The position numbers were made by a program, and so were the translations under genes. This document shows, piece after piece, positions 1 to 9,354 of a DNA stretch of 64,000 bases (position 1 is its first letter; every line of letters starts with the position of its first letter). The stretch is from Xiheimicrobium sp033763395 (lineage in GTDB: Bacteria > Myxococcota > Myxococcia > Myxococcales > Myxococcaceae). The notes below the pieces were generated by a model. The model saw only the letters and a list, made by a program, of their open reading frames with translations, searched no databases and was not told where the DNA came from. The DNA is taken from contig JANRKQ010000188.1 of assembly GCA_033763395.1 (NCBI GenBank), positions 1 through 64,000 of the forward strand, in the 5' to 3' direction.

Positions 1-589
1 CGCCGGCGAGCGCGCCCTCGAGCGTGAGGAACCCCGCGTTGCGGCCCATGATCTCGACCACCATCACGCGCTGGTGCGCCTCGGCGGTGGTGTGGAGCCG
101 ATCGATGGCCTCGGCGATGATCCCCACGGCCGTGTCGAAGCCGAAGGTGACGTCGGTACCCGAGAGATCGTTGTCGATCGTCTTGGGGCAGCCGACGACG
201 TGCAGGCCCTTCTGCGCGAGCTGATGGCCAATCGACAGCGTGCCGTCGCCGCCGATGACGATGAGGCCGTCGAGGCCGAGCTCGTGGTAGCGCTTCACCG
301 CCACCTCGGAGCGGTCGACCTCCTGCAGCTTTCCATCGATTCGTTCGGGGTACTTGAACGGGTTCGCCTTGTTCGATGTGCCGAGAATGGTGCCGCCCTT
401 CGGCAGAATGCCGCGCACCTCACTCAAGGGCAGCGGCATCGTCAGCCGCGGCTCCATGAGCCCCTCGTAGCCGTTCAGAATGCCGACGAACTCATGCCCG
501 AACTCGAGCACGCCTCGCCGCACGAGCCCGCGCAGCACCGCGTTCAACCCCGGACAGTCGCCACCACCAGTCAGCACACCAAGTCGCAC
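1..589 (-). CDS. pfkA: 6-phosphofructokinase, N-terminal 196 codons (runs off the window)
   Basis: Phosphorylates fructose 6-phosphate to fructose 1,6-bisphosphate in glycolysis. The N-terminal nucleotide loop TGGGDCPG (residues 7-14), GGDGT (113-117), PKTIDND (135-141, with the catalytic Asp) and MGRNAG (181-186) are all visible. Gly in GGDG combined with Lys in PKTIDND is the pattern of the mixed group III PFKs: pyrophosphate enzymes usually have GGDD, and classical ATP enzymes PGTIDND. ATP use is therefore the better guess, but this is inference. The GTG at 589 is preferred because GGAGG lies 5 nt upstream; another GTG sits one codon earlier. The C-terminal half lies outside the window. 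Confidence 0.93.
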   Translation of the reverse strand, partial: MRLGVLTGGGDCPGLNAVLRGLVRRGVLEFGHEFVGILNGYEGLMEPRLTMPLPLSEVRGILPKGGTILGTSNKANPFKYPERIDGKLQEVDRSEVAVKRYHELGLDGLIVIGGDGTLSIGHQLAQKGLHVVGCPKTIDNDLSGTDVTFGFDTAVGIIAEAIDRLHTTAEAHQRVMVVEIMGRNAGFLTLEGALAG

Positions 590-731
590 CACACCCTCCA
601 GATCCGAAATGACGGCAGAAACGTCAGACGAGGGCCAAAGCCTATGGCGCCTTCGTCAGTGTTCGCCAGCGCGATGTGACAGGACCGTCAGGGGAGGGTG
701 ACACCCACGACCGGCTCCAGTGTGGGCGGAA

Positions 732-1214
732 TCAGGCCCGTTTGCGGGCACCGATGCGGCTCAAGAGCTCGCCCAGCACGGCCTCGCGGTTCGCGGTCGG
801 CGCGGAGGGCCGAGGGGCGGCAGCCCGGGCGAGGGTGAACAGCTCGGAGAGGCGCTCCCGGACGAGCTCGTTGTCGGGCCTCGCCGTGAGCAGGCGGCGG
901 TAGGCCGAGATGGCCCCCGCGTAATCGCCCGCGGCGGCCAGGCGCTCGGCCTGCTCCGTCTCGGAGCGCGGCGCGTCGTCTGGCTCGGCGCGGAAGTTGG
1001 CTTTGGGCGACATCAGCTCCGCGGGCTGAATCGAGGCCTCGAGCTGGCCGAGCCGTTCCTTGAGCGCCGCGTCGGCCGGAAATGCGGCGACGAGCTGGCG
1101 GTACAGCGAGAACGCCTCGGAGAGTTCACCACGACGCAGGCTGCGCTCAGCGCGCGCTTCGAGGGCCTGGCGATCGACGAGCGACATGCGACGGGCACGT
1201 TCACCCGCTTTCAC
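732..1214 (-). CDS. small TPR-like helical repeat protein
   Basis: About 160 residues. Two helical hairpins of tetratricopeptide type are visible: one around residues 17-60 (RGELSEAFSLYRQLVAAFP) and one around 90-125 (AGDYAGAISAYRRLLTARP). Both carry the TPR pattern of small residues and a closing Pro. No signal peptide or membrane helix is present, so it is probably a cytoplasmic scaffold. It lies 18 bp downstream of the Cys-rich secreted protein on the same strand and may be co-transcribed with it. The start is uncertain between GTG 1214 and ATG 1187; neither has a strong Shine-Dalgarno. The partner is unknown. Confidence 0.75.
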   Translation of the reverse strand: MKAGERARRMSLVDRQALEARAERSLRRGELSEAFSLYRQLVAAFPADAALKERLGQLEASIQPAELMSPKANFRAEPDDAPRSETEQAERLAAAGDYAGAISAYRRLLTARPDNELVRERLSELFTLARAAAPRPSAPTANREAVLGELLSRIGARKRA

Positions 1215-1232
1215 TGCCGAGGCAAGCGGGTG

Positions 1233-1502
1233 TCAGCGGCGTGGCGAGGGCGGCGCGGGCGTCGGCGCCTTCTTCGGCCGGTGCAACGGGCATTGCCCGG
1301 CGCTGCACGTGCACGCAGCGTCGCAGTTGGGCTGCCCGCACTCGCAGGAAGGGGGCGCTGGCGCTCGGGGCTCGGCCGCGAAAGAAGGGCCAGCCCAGAC
1401 CGCGGCGAGGACGAGGGTCCAACGTGCGGTGCGCGCGATGACGCTGGCGCCCCGCCGCAGGACCCGAAGCATGCTGCCGGTGGAGTCGGTGGAGTGGTTC
1501 AT
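1233..1502 (-). CDS. small secreted Cys-rich protein with twin CxCx4C motifs
   Basis: An 89-residue protein. Residues 12-43 form a positively charged then hydrophobic signal peptide ending near FAA. The mature part is short and holds two tandem C-x-C-x4-C units (CECGQPNC and CTCSAGQC) followed by PLH and a Pro/Lys-rich tail. Such spacing suggests metal binding or disulfide clamps, and is metallothionein-like in pattern only. The start could also be Met11 (position 1472). Neither start has a good Shine-Dalgarno, so the call rests on the coherent signal peptide and the Cys pattern. I do not recognise a named family. Confidence 0.6.
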   Translation of the reverse strand: MNHSTDSTGSMLRVLRRGASVIARTARWTLVLAAVWAGPSFAAEPRAPAPPSCECGQPNCDAACTCSAGQCPLHRPKKAPTPAPPSPRR

Positions 1503-1604
1503 GGGCGTGGTGAGGTGGACGCAGAGGCTGAGACGCACGGCGGAGTCGATTGGATACAGCCGGGTGGACGGCACCGCCGAAACACGCGAAATCACCTGCA
1601 TCCC

Positions 1605-2264
1605 GTGCGCACGATCGTCGCCCTTCTCGTGTTGTCGGCCGGCGCTGAGCTCGTCGGTCCACCGCTCCGGCAAGATGGGCTGATGGTTCGGCCGCCGCGA
1701 GCGTTTCGCCTCGCGCGTATGGATCTGTTCCACGGCACCCGGGTGATCGGCGAGGCGTCGAAGGAGGGCGTCAGCCGCTACCTCACGGCCGCGCTCATGG
1801 ACGGCGACGGAGAAGACGCCTCGAGCATGCTGGTCTCGATCGTCGAGGAGTCCCTGCGGCCGGGCCCCAACGCCCGCGACGAAGCGGCGACGAACGTGAC
1901 GCGGCACCTGCGCGACGACCTCGGCCTCGACTTCACGCTCGAGCGCGCCGACGTGGTGACGGGCCCCGCCGGGCGCGTCGAGGTGCGCGGGCAGGTGCGG
2001 GAGGGCGCTCAGCTGCGAAAGCTGCTCATCGCGCGCTACTTCGGCGACCCCCGGCACGCCGTCGTCGTCTTCAGTGTCCCCTCGGGTCGCTGGGACGCGC
2101 TGGGGCCGGCGCTCACCGAGTCGCTCGACTCGGTGCGCATGGAGCAGCCCTCGGGTACGCCGCGCTCGCTCGCGCTCGCCCTCGCCGTGCTGGTGGGCGC
2201 GGCGCTGCTGGCCTCGGTGGGCTTGTGGCGCAGGCGTCGCGCGCGGCGCGAAGGCGCTTCTTGA
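1605..2264 (+). CDS. unknown exported protein with C-terminal membrane anchor
   Basis: 219 residues from GTG 1605. The start was chosen because it gives a signal-like N-terminus (residues 1-15, RTIVALLVLSAGAELV) and the gene diverges from the Cys-rich gene. The central part is a soluble alpha/beta region with a segment VVVFSVPSGRWDALGPAL (about 155-172). That segment recalls periplasmic DcrB/PsbP-like domains, but I cannot assign it. Residues 188-206 form a transmembrane helix followed by an Arg cluster, so the protein is probably anchored with its bulk outside. No clear Shine-Dalgarno is visible. An in-frame opening extends upstream but reads through the neighbouring genes in antisense. Confidence 0.6.
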   Translation: MRTIVALLVLSAGAELVGPPLRQDGLMVRPPRAFRLARMDLFHGTRVIGEASKEGVSRYLTAALMDGDGEDASSMLVSIVEESLRPGPNARDEAATNVTRHLRDDLGLDFTLERADVVTGPAGRVEVRGQVREGAQLRKLLIARYFGDPRHAVVVFSVPSGRWDALGPALTESLDSVRMEQPSGTPRSLALALAVLVGAALLASVGLWRRRRARREGAS

Positions 2265-2292
2265 CCCCGCGCTTCATGGCTCGAGGCTGGCG

Positions 2293-2336
2293 GTCGACCT
2301 GTTCTTGGCGCTGCCGTCACCAGCGCACAGGTCGAC
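2293..2336. terminator. bidirectional hairpin between convergent genes
   Basis: A perfect 10-bp inverted repeat GTCGACCTGT (2293-2302) / ACAGGTCGAC (2327-2336) encloses a second 6-bp stem GCGCTG (2308-2313) / CAGCGC (2321-2326). It lies between two convergent genes, where a shared terminator is expected. There is no clear T-tract on either side. Confidence 0.6.
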
Positions 2337-2369
2337 GAGTCCGCTGGGCGAGCCCAGAAGCGTTCTCGT

Positions 2370-2867
2370 TCAGTTCTCGACGGTGAACGTCGCAGAGCCG
2401 AGTTCGGTGCTCTCTCCGCGGATGATCTTGATCGTCCACTTGCCGGCCTTGGGCGGCGTGTGGGCGCGCCACGTGCGGGTACGGGCGAGGCCCTCGACGG
2501 TGATGTCCGTCGTCTGCCGCACCTCGTTGCCGAGCAGCCACTGGATCTTGAGGTCCTCGTACTTGCCGCCCTTGGGGCAGAAGAACTGAACCCAGGCGTT
2601 CACGGTGGTGTTCTTCTTCACCGCGCCGGTGACGGGCTCGATGCAGGTGAACTGCGTGGGCGAGCCCTTGGTCTGATCGACCTTGAGGCAGGGCACGACG
2701 TCGAGCAGCGCCGGGCCGCGGTCCTTCCCGTTGTCCTGGTACTCCAGCACGCGCTTGATCTCGTCGGCCGAGGGAGGCGGCGCGGCGGCCGCGGGCGGGG
2801 GATCCTGCGCGAGGGCGAGGCGGGAAGCGGCGAGGACGGCGGCGGCAGACCAGCGGAGCGTCGACAT
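2370..2867 (-). CDS. exported protein of DUF2914-like type
   Basis: 165 residues. The N-terminus is a signal peptide (MSTLRWSAAAVLAASRLALA) followed by a Pro/Ala-rich spacer. The mature domain has a pair of Cys and ends in a beta-sandwich-like segment (TRTWRAHTPP, then GKWTIKII and SATFTVEN). This resembles the end of DUF2914 domains, which close with a Trp-containing strand and a final F-x-V strand; the assignment is my inference from pattern. ATG 2867 has GGGGG about 8 nt upstream. The gene is transcribed away from lepA and ends at a shared hairpin with the upstream plus-strand gene. Confidence 0.7.
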   Translation of the reverse strand: MSTLRWSAAAVLAASRLALAQDPPPAAAAPPPSADEIKRVLEYQDNGKDRGPALLDVVPCLKVDQTKGSPTQFTCIEPVTGAVKKNTTVNAWVQFFCPKGGKYEDLKIQWLLGNEVRQTTDITVEGLARTRTWRAHTPPKAGKWTIKIIRGESTELGSATFTVEN

Positions 2868-3017
2868 GTGGAAACCCCCAGACAGGAGCAGGCGTGAACG
2901 AACGACGCGCGCGAGTGTGCCAAAAGACACGCTTGGGTCATCACGAAAAACAGCTGCCTGCGCGCGGCTTTGGCTCATTGGCTTTCGCGCGGCCCCGATG
3001 CTAACCGCAGCGCGCCC

Positions 3018-4832
<1,815 letters not shown>

Positions 4833-4833
4833 C

Positions 4834-6159
4834 ATGGCGAACGACGCCACGGCCGGCGCCGGCGCGGTGAAGACGCTCGGAGACGCCGCGAAGGCCACGC
4901 TCTCGGCCGCCGAGCTCGCGGCGCTGTCGAAGGTGCGGTGGATCGAGCGCCTGAAGTCGCTCTGGGCGCCCGTGACGGTGCTCGCGCTCGTCTTCCTCGT
5001 CTACCTCGCCATCGTCGAGACGTCGGTGTGCACGTACCTGTGGCTGCAGCCGATCATGAAGGCGTTCGGGTTGGCCTGCGTGCTGTGGTGGGCGGTGCTC
5101 GTGGTGCTGCGCTACGCGTGGCGCGAGTGGGAAGGGCGGCGCCTGGCCCGCCACGAGGCCGAAGAGCTGCTCTCGGTGGTCGAGGGGCTGGCGAACACGA
5201 AGCGCGCCCAGCTCAAGGAGTCGGTCTGGAGCGAGCTCGTCGAGCGGTCCACCGCCCTCGCCCGCGCGCTCCCTGGCGCCGAGACGTCGGCCCTCGGCGA
5301 GGCCACGAAGAAGCTCCACGAGTCGTACGACAAGCACCTGGTGAAGCTGAAGTCGGCGGCCTGGCTCGAGACCGGTGGCGGCCTCGTGCGCGCGCTGGCG
5401 ATCGCGCTCCTGGTGCGCACCGTGTTCCTGGAGCCGTTCAAGATCCCCTCGGGGTCGATGCTGCCGACGCTCGAGATCGGCGATCAGGTCTTCGTGAACA
5501 AGTTCATCTACGGGGTGCGCCTCCCCTTCACGAACACCGTGCCGTTCACCATCGTCCGCCCGCCGAAGCGCGGCGACGTCATCGTGTTCAACAACCCGGT
5601 GATGCCCGAGTACGACTACATCAAGCGCGTCGTCGCCATCGGCGGTGACACGCTCACGTTCCAGGGCCGCGAGCTGCGGGTCAACGGGGCGAAGCTCGAG
5701 GCGACCCAGGAAGCGGCGTCACACCCGTACTGGACCCAGGACGCCTCGCGCCCCACCGCGGTTCGGGACTGGTTCGTCGATGACTGGCAGCGCGAAGAGC
5801 AGGTGCTGCTCAAGGAGCGCCTCGACGGCGTCACCCACTGGATCCTGAACCGCCCGGGCACCCTCCAGGCGACCGACGGCCTCGAGGTGAAGGTGCCCGA
5901 AGGCCACGTCTTCGTGATGGGCGACAACCGCGACGGCTCGGCCGACAGCCGGTTCGGCTTGCGCGCCACCGGCAGCAACGTGCACTTCGAGTACGTGCCG
6001 CTCGGCCACATCAAGGGCAAAGCGACGGTCATCTGGCTGGCGCTCGGCCGCGGCGGGCTCCTCTCGGGGGTGTTCGGCGGTACGGGCTTCCGAACCGATC
6101 GGCTCTTCCAGCCGATGGAGCTCTGCGGCGCCGAGCTGCCGCCGCCCATGCCGAAGTGA
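4834..6159 (+). CDS. lepB: signal peptidase I with extended N-terminal membrane domain
   Basis: Cleaves signal peptides of exported proteins at the outer face of the inner membrane. The catalytic Ser208 lies in PSGSMLPTL, the catalytic Lys264 in YIKRVVAIGGD, and box E is MGDNRDGSADSRFG near the C-terminus. At 441 residues it is much longer than E. coli LepB. The extra N-terminal part has two hydrophobic helices (about 46-62 and 75-93) and a charged helical stretch (95-180). A third helix (185-200) directly precedes the active site. It starts 1 bp after the lepA stop, so the two are surely co-transcribed. A long insert at about 290-360 between the catalytic boxes is also present. Confidence 0.95.
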   Translation: MANDATAGAGAVKTLGDAAKATLSAAELAALSKVRWIERLKSLWAPVTVLALVFLVYLAIVETSVCTYLWLQPIMKAFGLACVLWWAVLVVLRYAWREWEGRRLARHEAEELLSVVEGLANTKRAQLKESVWSELVERSTALARALPGAETSALGEATKKLHESYDKHLVKLKSAAWLETGGGLVRALAIALLVRTVFLEPFKIPSGSMLPTLEIGDQVFVNKFIYGVRLPFTNTVPFTIVRPPKRGDVIVFNNPVMPEYDYIKRVVAIGGDTLTFQGRELRVNGAKLEATQEAASHPYWTQDASRPTAVRDWFVDDWQREEQVLLKERLDGVTHWILNRPGTLQATDGLEVKVPEGHVFVMGDNRDGSADSRFGLRATGSNVHFEYVPLGHIKGKATVIWLALGRGGLLSGVFGGTGFRTDRLFQPMELCGAELPPPMPK

Positions 6160-6172
6160 ATGTCGCCGTTGC

Positions 6173-6202
6173 TTGACCCGCCCGCCGCTGGGCCGATACA
6201 GC
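6173..6202 (+). promoter_or_regulatory. candidate sigma-70 promoter giving a leaderless transcript
   Basis: TTGACC (6173-6178) and TACAGC (6197-6202) are separated by 18 bp. The expected transcription start, about 7 nt downstream, coincides with ATG 6210 of the next gene, which has no Shine-Dalgarno. This is a prediction by pattern only. Confidence 0.4.
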
Positions 6203-6209
6203 CACGTCC

Positions 6210-6620
6210 ATGCGGACCTTCCTCGGGTGGGTGCTGGCAGCGGCGCTGATCGGTGGCCTCTATTCCGTCATCATGTTCGTCCCGCTCTACGTCGACCACT
6301 GGGATGTCGAGGACATGGGCAACAAGACGTTCAACCAGTTCCGCGACCTCGGGGTCGAGGGCGTTCGCACCTACGTCCGCGATCAGCTGAACCGCGTCAC
6401 CTTCATGACCCACGAGGAAGATGACGGCTTCGGTGGCACCAAGGTCGTCGATGGCATGGGCATGACCGACGAGGACATTCTGGTCGAGTTCGACGAGGCC
6501 ACGAAGGTGCTGCACCTGCACTTCGAATACAAACGGGTCGTGGTGCTCAAGCCCACCCAGAAGCAGCGTGTCTTCAAGTTTGTCTACGACAAGAAAGAGA
6601 AGCCGCCGAACGTCTACTGA
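6210..6620 (+). CDS. small single-pass membrane protein next to lepB
   Basis: 136 residues. Residues 3-27 form a transmembrane segment (TFLGWVLAAALIGGLYSVIM), followed by a hydrophilic, charged domain. The position directly after lepB matches small membrane proteins of DUF4845 type found beside lepB in other Proteobacteria; this is a positional inference, as I cannot confirm the family. The domain is probably periplasmic if the N-terminus stays inside. No Shine-Dalgarno precedes the ATG, consistent with either coupling to lepB or a leaderless mRNA. Confidence 0.75.
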   Translation: MRTFLGWVLAAALIGGLYSVIMFVPLYVDHWDVEDMGNKTFNQFRDLGVEGVRTYVRDQLNRVTFMTHEEDDGFGGTKVVDGMGMTDEDILVEFDEATKVLHLHFEYKRVVVLKPTQKQRVFKFVYDKKEKPPNVY

Positions 6621-6644
6621 CGTGTCGGCGTGCACGAGGCCCCC

Positions 6645-7769
6645 GTGAAACGCGCTGTCCTGGCTCTGGCAGATGGTTCCCTCTTCGAAGGCCGCGCCTT
6701 CGGCTCGCTCGAGCCGTCGGCCGGCGAGGTCGTCTTCAACACCTCGATGAGCGGGTACCAGGAGATCCTCACCGACCCGTCCTACGTCGGGCAGATCGTC
6801 ACCATGTCGACGCCGCAGATCGGCAACGTCGGCGCCAACGCACTCGACGAGGAGTCGAGCCGGCCGCACGCGACGGGGCTGGTGATTCGGGAGCTGTCAC
6901 CGCCCTCGAACTACCGGGCCGAGACGAGCCTCGATGCGTGGCTTTCCCGCTGGAAGATCGGCGGTCTCGAGGGCATCGACACCCGCCGCCTCGTTCGCCA
7001 CCTGCGCACCCATGGTTCTCAGAACGGCGTCATCAGCGCCGAGCCGGTGAGCGACAAGGCCCTGGTGGAGCGCGCGCGCGCCGTGCCGTCGATGGAGGGC
7101 CTCGACCTCGCGACCGGTGTGTCGACCCGCGAGCGCTACGAGTGGACCACCGCGACGCCGAACCTCTTCGGGCCGCCGACGCCGAAGCCTGCGCCGCGCT
7201 TCCACGTGGTCGCGATCGACTACGGGCTCAAGAAGGCGATGCTCCAGTTCCTCGTCGACGTCGGCTGTCGCGTCACCGTGGTGCCCGCGGGGACGACCGC
7301 CGACGAGGTGCTCGCGCTGTCTCCCGACGGGATCTTCCTGACCAACGGCCCGGGCGACCCAGCGGCGGTGAAGGGCGCGGATCGCACGGTCGCGGGCCTC
7401 GTGGGCAAGAAGCCGCTCTTCGGCATCTGTCTGGGCCACCAGATCCTCGCGCGGGCCCTGGGCGGCACCACCTACAAGATGAAGTTCGGCCACCGCGGCG
7501 CCAACCAGCCGGTGAAGGATCTGTCGACCACGAAGGTCGAGATCACCTCGCAGAACCACGGCTTCGCGGTCGACGCCACGAGCCTCGGCGGCAAGGCGGT
7601 GGTGACGCACCTCAACCTCAACGACCAGACGGTCGAGGGCCTCGCGGTGCCCGAGGCGCGGTGCTTCAGCGTGCAGTACCACCCCGAGGCCTCGCCCGGC
7701 CCGCACGACGCGCGGTACCTCTTCCAGCGCTTCGCCGACCTCATGGCGGGTACGCCGCTGCCCCGATGA
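6645..7769 (+). CDS. carA: carbamoyl-phosphate synthase small (glutaminase) subunit
   Basis: Hydrolyses glutamine and feeds ammonia to the large subunit CarB for carbamoyl phosphate, the precursor of arginine and pyrimidines. The N-terminal CPSase domain carries FNTSMSGYQEILTDPSY. The class I amidotransferase domain has Cys262 in GICLGHQ and His346/Glu348 in YHPEASPGP. GTG 6645 was chosen because GAGG lies 5 nt upstream and the coding core starts at VKRAVLALADGS; a GTG at 6630 is the alternative. carB is not adjacent: the next gene is unrelated and overlaps the stop by 4 bases. Confidence 0.96.
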   Translation: MKRAVLALADGSLFEGRAFGSLEPSAGEVVFNTSMSGYQEILTDPSYVGQIVTMSTPQIGNVGANALDEESSRPHATGLVIRELSPPSNYRAETSLDAWLSRWKIGGLEGIDTRRLVRHLRTHGSQNGVISAEPVSDKALVERARAVPSMEGLDLATGVSTRERYEWTTATPNLFGPPTPKPAPRFHVVAIDYGLKKAMLQFLVDVGCRVTVVPAGTTADEVLALSPDGIFLTNGPGDPAAVKGADRTVAGLVGKKPLFGICLGHQILARALGGTTYKMKFGHRGANQPVKDLSTTKVEITSQNHGFAVDATSLGGKAVVTHLNLNDQTVEGLAVPEARCFSVQYHPEASPGPHDARYLFQRFADLMAGTPLPR

Positions 7770-8410
7770 GCGCCGCCGCGGGCCTCTCGCAGACGTTCGA
7801 CGCGCTGGTGAAGTGGGCGATGACGCCCGAGCGGCAGGACGACGTGGTGGCCGCGCGCGCCGAGTACTCGAAGCTCGCCGGCGACGTGTTCGACGAGGAC
7901 CGACAGCTCGAGCTTCGGCTGGCCGGGTTCCTCGAGTTCTACCTATGCGATCGCCCCGCGCCGTGGGCCAACGCCACGCCGGCGCGGGCCCGGTACCTCG
8001 AGGCCCTGCGCAGCGGGCCCCCGGCCGAGGCGGCGACGTGGCGGGCCTTCACCGAGACGTGGCACGGCCTGTTCCGGGTGCTGGGCCTGGACGACGGCGG
8101 GGTGCGGCTGCTGGCGCTCGCGTCGCGCACCGAGGTGCAGGTGGTGGAGCGCCGCACGCTCCATGGGTTGTCGCTCGGCGACGTGCTCGAAGCCCGGCTG
8201 GTGCCCTTCGAGGGCGCGCTCAACTTCTCGGGGGCGTGGGTGTGGCACCCGCACGAGGCCGCCGAGGCCATCGCCAGCGAGGCGGAGCGACGTCGGCTGG
8301 CCGGCCTGCCGGAGCGCGAGTTCCTCTACGACTGCGCGCGCCGCTCGCTCAAGGCCGACCGCTACCGGCAGATCGCCATCGAGAAGATCTACGACTTCTC
8401 GGCGCGGTGA
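7766..8410 (+). CDS. conserved-looking unknown protein coupled to carA
   Basis: 214 residues, starting at the ATG that overlaps the carA stop (ATGA), so translation is coupled. No signal peptide, membrane helix or catalytic motif is recognisable. The sequence is mostly helical at the N-terminus. A central stretch around 115-160 (VRLLALASRTEVQVVERRTL) looks like beta strands, and a charged helical tail ends in IAIEKIYDFSAR. Composition and codon use match the neighbours. Its function is unknown; co-expression with carA may reflect gene packing rather than a shared pathway. Confidence 0.7.
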   Translation: MSAAAGLSQTFDALVKWAMTPERQDDVVAARAEYSKLAGDVFDEDRQLELRLAGFLEFYLCDRPAPWANATPARARYLEALRSGPPAEAATWRAFTETWHGLFRVLGLDDGGVRLLALASRTEVQVVERRTLHGLSLGDVLEARLVPFEGALNFSGAWVWHPHEAAEAIASEAERRRLAGLPEREFLYDCARRSLKADRYRQIAIEKIYDFSAR

Positions 8411-8414
8411 AGCG

Positions 8415-8783
8415 TCAGCGGAGATCGAGCAGCTCGAGGAAGTCGCGCAGCCGCTCGAGCTCGTCGTCGTCGTCGTGCGAGAACTCGAGGCCGTACCCGT
8501 GCGCGGCCACCGTGACGTGCTCGACCCCCGCTGCCTTCAGCTCCCGGCGCGAGGTGCCGAGCCGCGCGACCCGGAACCGGCCGGTCCACGGCTCGCCGCC
8601 CGGCAGCGCCAGCGTCAGGTGCCCCACGTCGTCCACCTGCACGTCGTCGAAGCCGGTGCCCTCTTCGACGAAGGCGCCCGTCTCGGAGAGCTCGAGCACG
8701 CGCACCTTCACCGGCGCTCCCGCCCATTCGATCCGGCCGAACAGCTCACAGCGATATCGAACGGGGCGAGGCAGCGTCGACAT
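8415..8783 (-). CDS. PilZ-domain protein with degenerate c-di-GMP motif
   Basis: 122 residues, essentially one PilZ beta barrel. The second signature is ELSETGAFVE, in which the usual Asn/Asp of the (D/N)xSxxG motif is Glu. The N-terminal Arg cluster (RPVRYR) does not form a clean RxxxR. It may therefore bind cyclic di-GMP poorly or act as a protein-protein module; that is inference. The C-terminus ends in an acidic then helical tail (HDDDDELERLRDFLELLDLR). It is transcribed divergently from a canonical PilZ gene across 174 bp. Confidence 0.82.
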   Translation of the reverse strand: MSTLPRPVRYRCELFGRIEWAGAPVKVRVLELSETGAFVEEGTGFDDVQVDDVGHLTLALPGGEPWTGRFRVARLGTSRRELKAAGVEHVTVAAHGYGLEFSHDDDDELERLRDFLELLDLR

Positions 8784-8851
8784 GTGGGGGAAAGGGTGCC
8801 TCAGCCCGCAGGGAAAGCCAATGTGGACAAACGTCGGCCTCGGGCTCGTGC

Positions 8852-8881
8852 TTGACGGTCCTCAGCGAGACTCCGTACGCT
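8852..8881 (+). promoter_or_regulatory. candidate sigma-70 promoter for the canonical PilZ gene
   Basis: TTGACG (8852-8857) and TACGCT (8876-8881) are spaced 18 bp apart, about 75 bp before the GTG start of the PilZ gene. It lies in the divergent gap between the two PilZ genes. Prediction by pattern only. Confidence 0.4.
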
Positions 8882-8957
8882 TTCGAGCGAGGTGGTGGGT
8901 GGTCCGGGGGGAACGCGAAGGCAACTCTTGCCGCGAGTAGTTCCTGGAGGCGTTTCC

Positions 8958-9320
8958 GTGTCTGAGAATCGCAAACACCTGCGCGTGCCGTCCCGCCTGC
9001 GCTGCTGGTGTGAAGGCGACAACATCACCGTCTACGCGCGCATCGGGAATCTCTCAGAAGGTGGTTTGTTCCTGCGCACCTCGACGCCGCTCCACGAAGG
9101 CAGCCGCGCGGTCTTGCGCTTCGGCGCGGACAACTCGGTCGAGGCGCAGGCGCGGGTGGTGTGGGCGCGCGTCGAAGGGCAGGGCGGCCCGCCCGGCATG
9201 GGGCTCATGTTCGAAGGCGTGGACGACGCCCGACTCGAGGCGATACGACGGCTCGTTCAGGCCGAAGCCCAGCATCACGGCCGCCCCAGCGCTGCACCCG
9301 TCTCTCCGACTGCGTCTTGA
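8958..9320 (+). CDS. PilZ-domain cyclic di-GMP binding protein
   Basis: 120 residues. Both binding signatures are intact: RKHLR (residues 5-9, RxxxR) and NLSEGG (NxSxxG) about 23 residues later. The domain ends with GMGLMFEGV, a typical final PilZ strand. GTG 8958 has GGAGG 8 nt upstream. A stand-alone PilZ protein of this kind usually acts as a c-di-GMP adaptor. The target is not visible from context; the next gene, 34 bp downstream, is a metallophosphoesterase. Confidence 0.9.
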   Translation: MSENRKHLRVPSRLRCWCEGDNITVYARIGNLSEGGLFLRTSTPLHEGSRAVLRFGADNSVEAQARVVWARVEGQGGPPGMGLMFEGVDDARLEAIRRLVQAEAQHHGRPSAAPVSPTAS

Positions 9321-9354
9321 AGGTCGTCGTCACCCCGCCACAAAAGGCCCGTTC

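Noticed and set aside
720..1604. Plus-strand open frame leading into the exported protein at 1605
   Set aside because: It is antisense to the TPR and Cys-rich genes and has the low-complexity Arg/Gly/Ala composition of GC-rich shadow frames; only the part from GTG 1605 has protein-like features.
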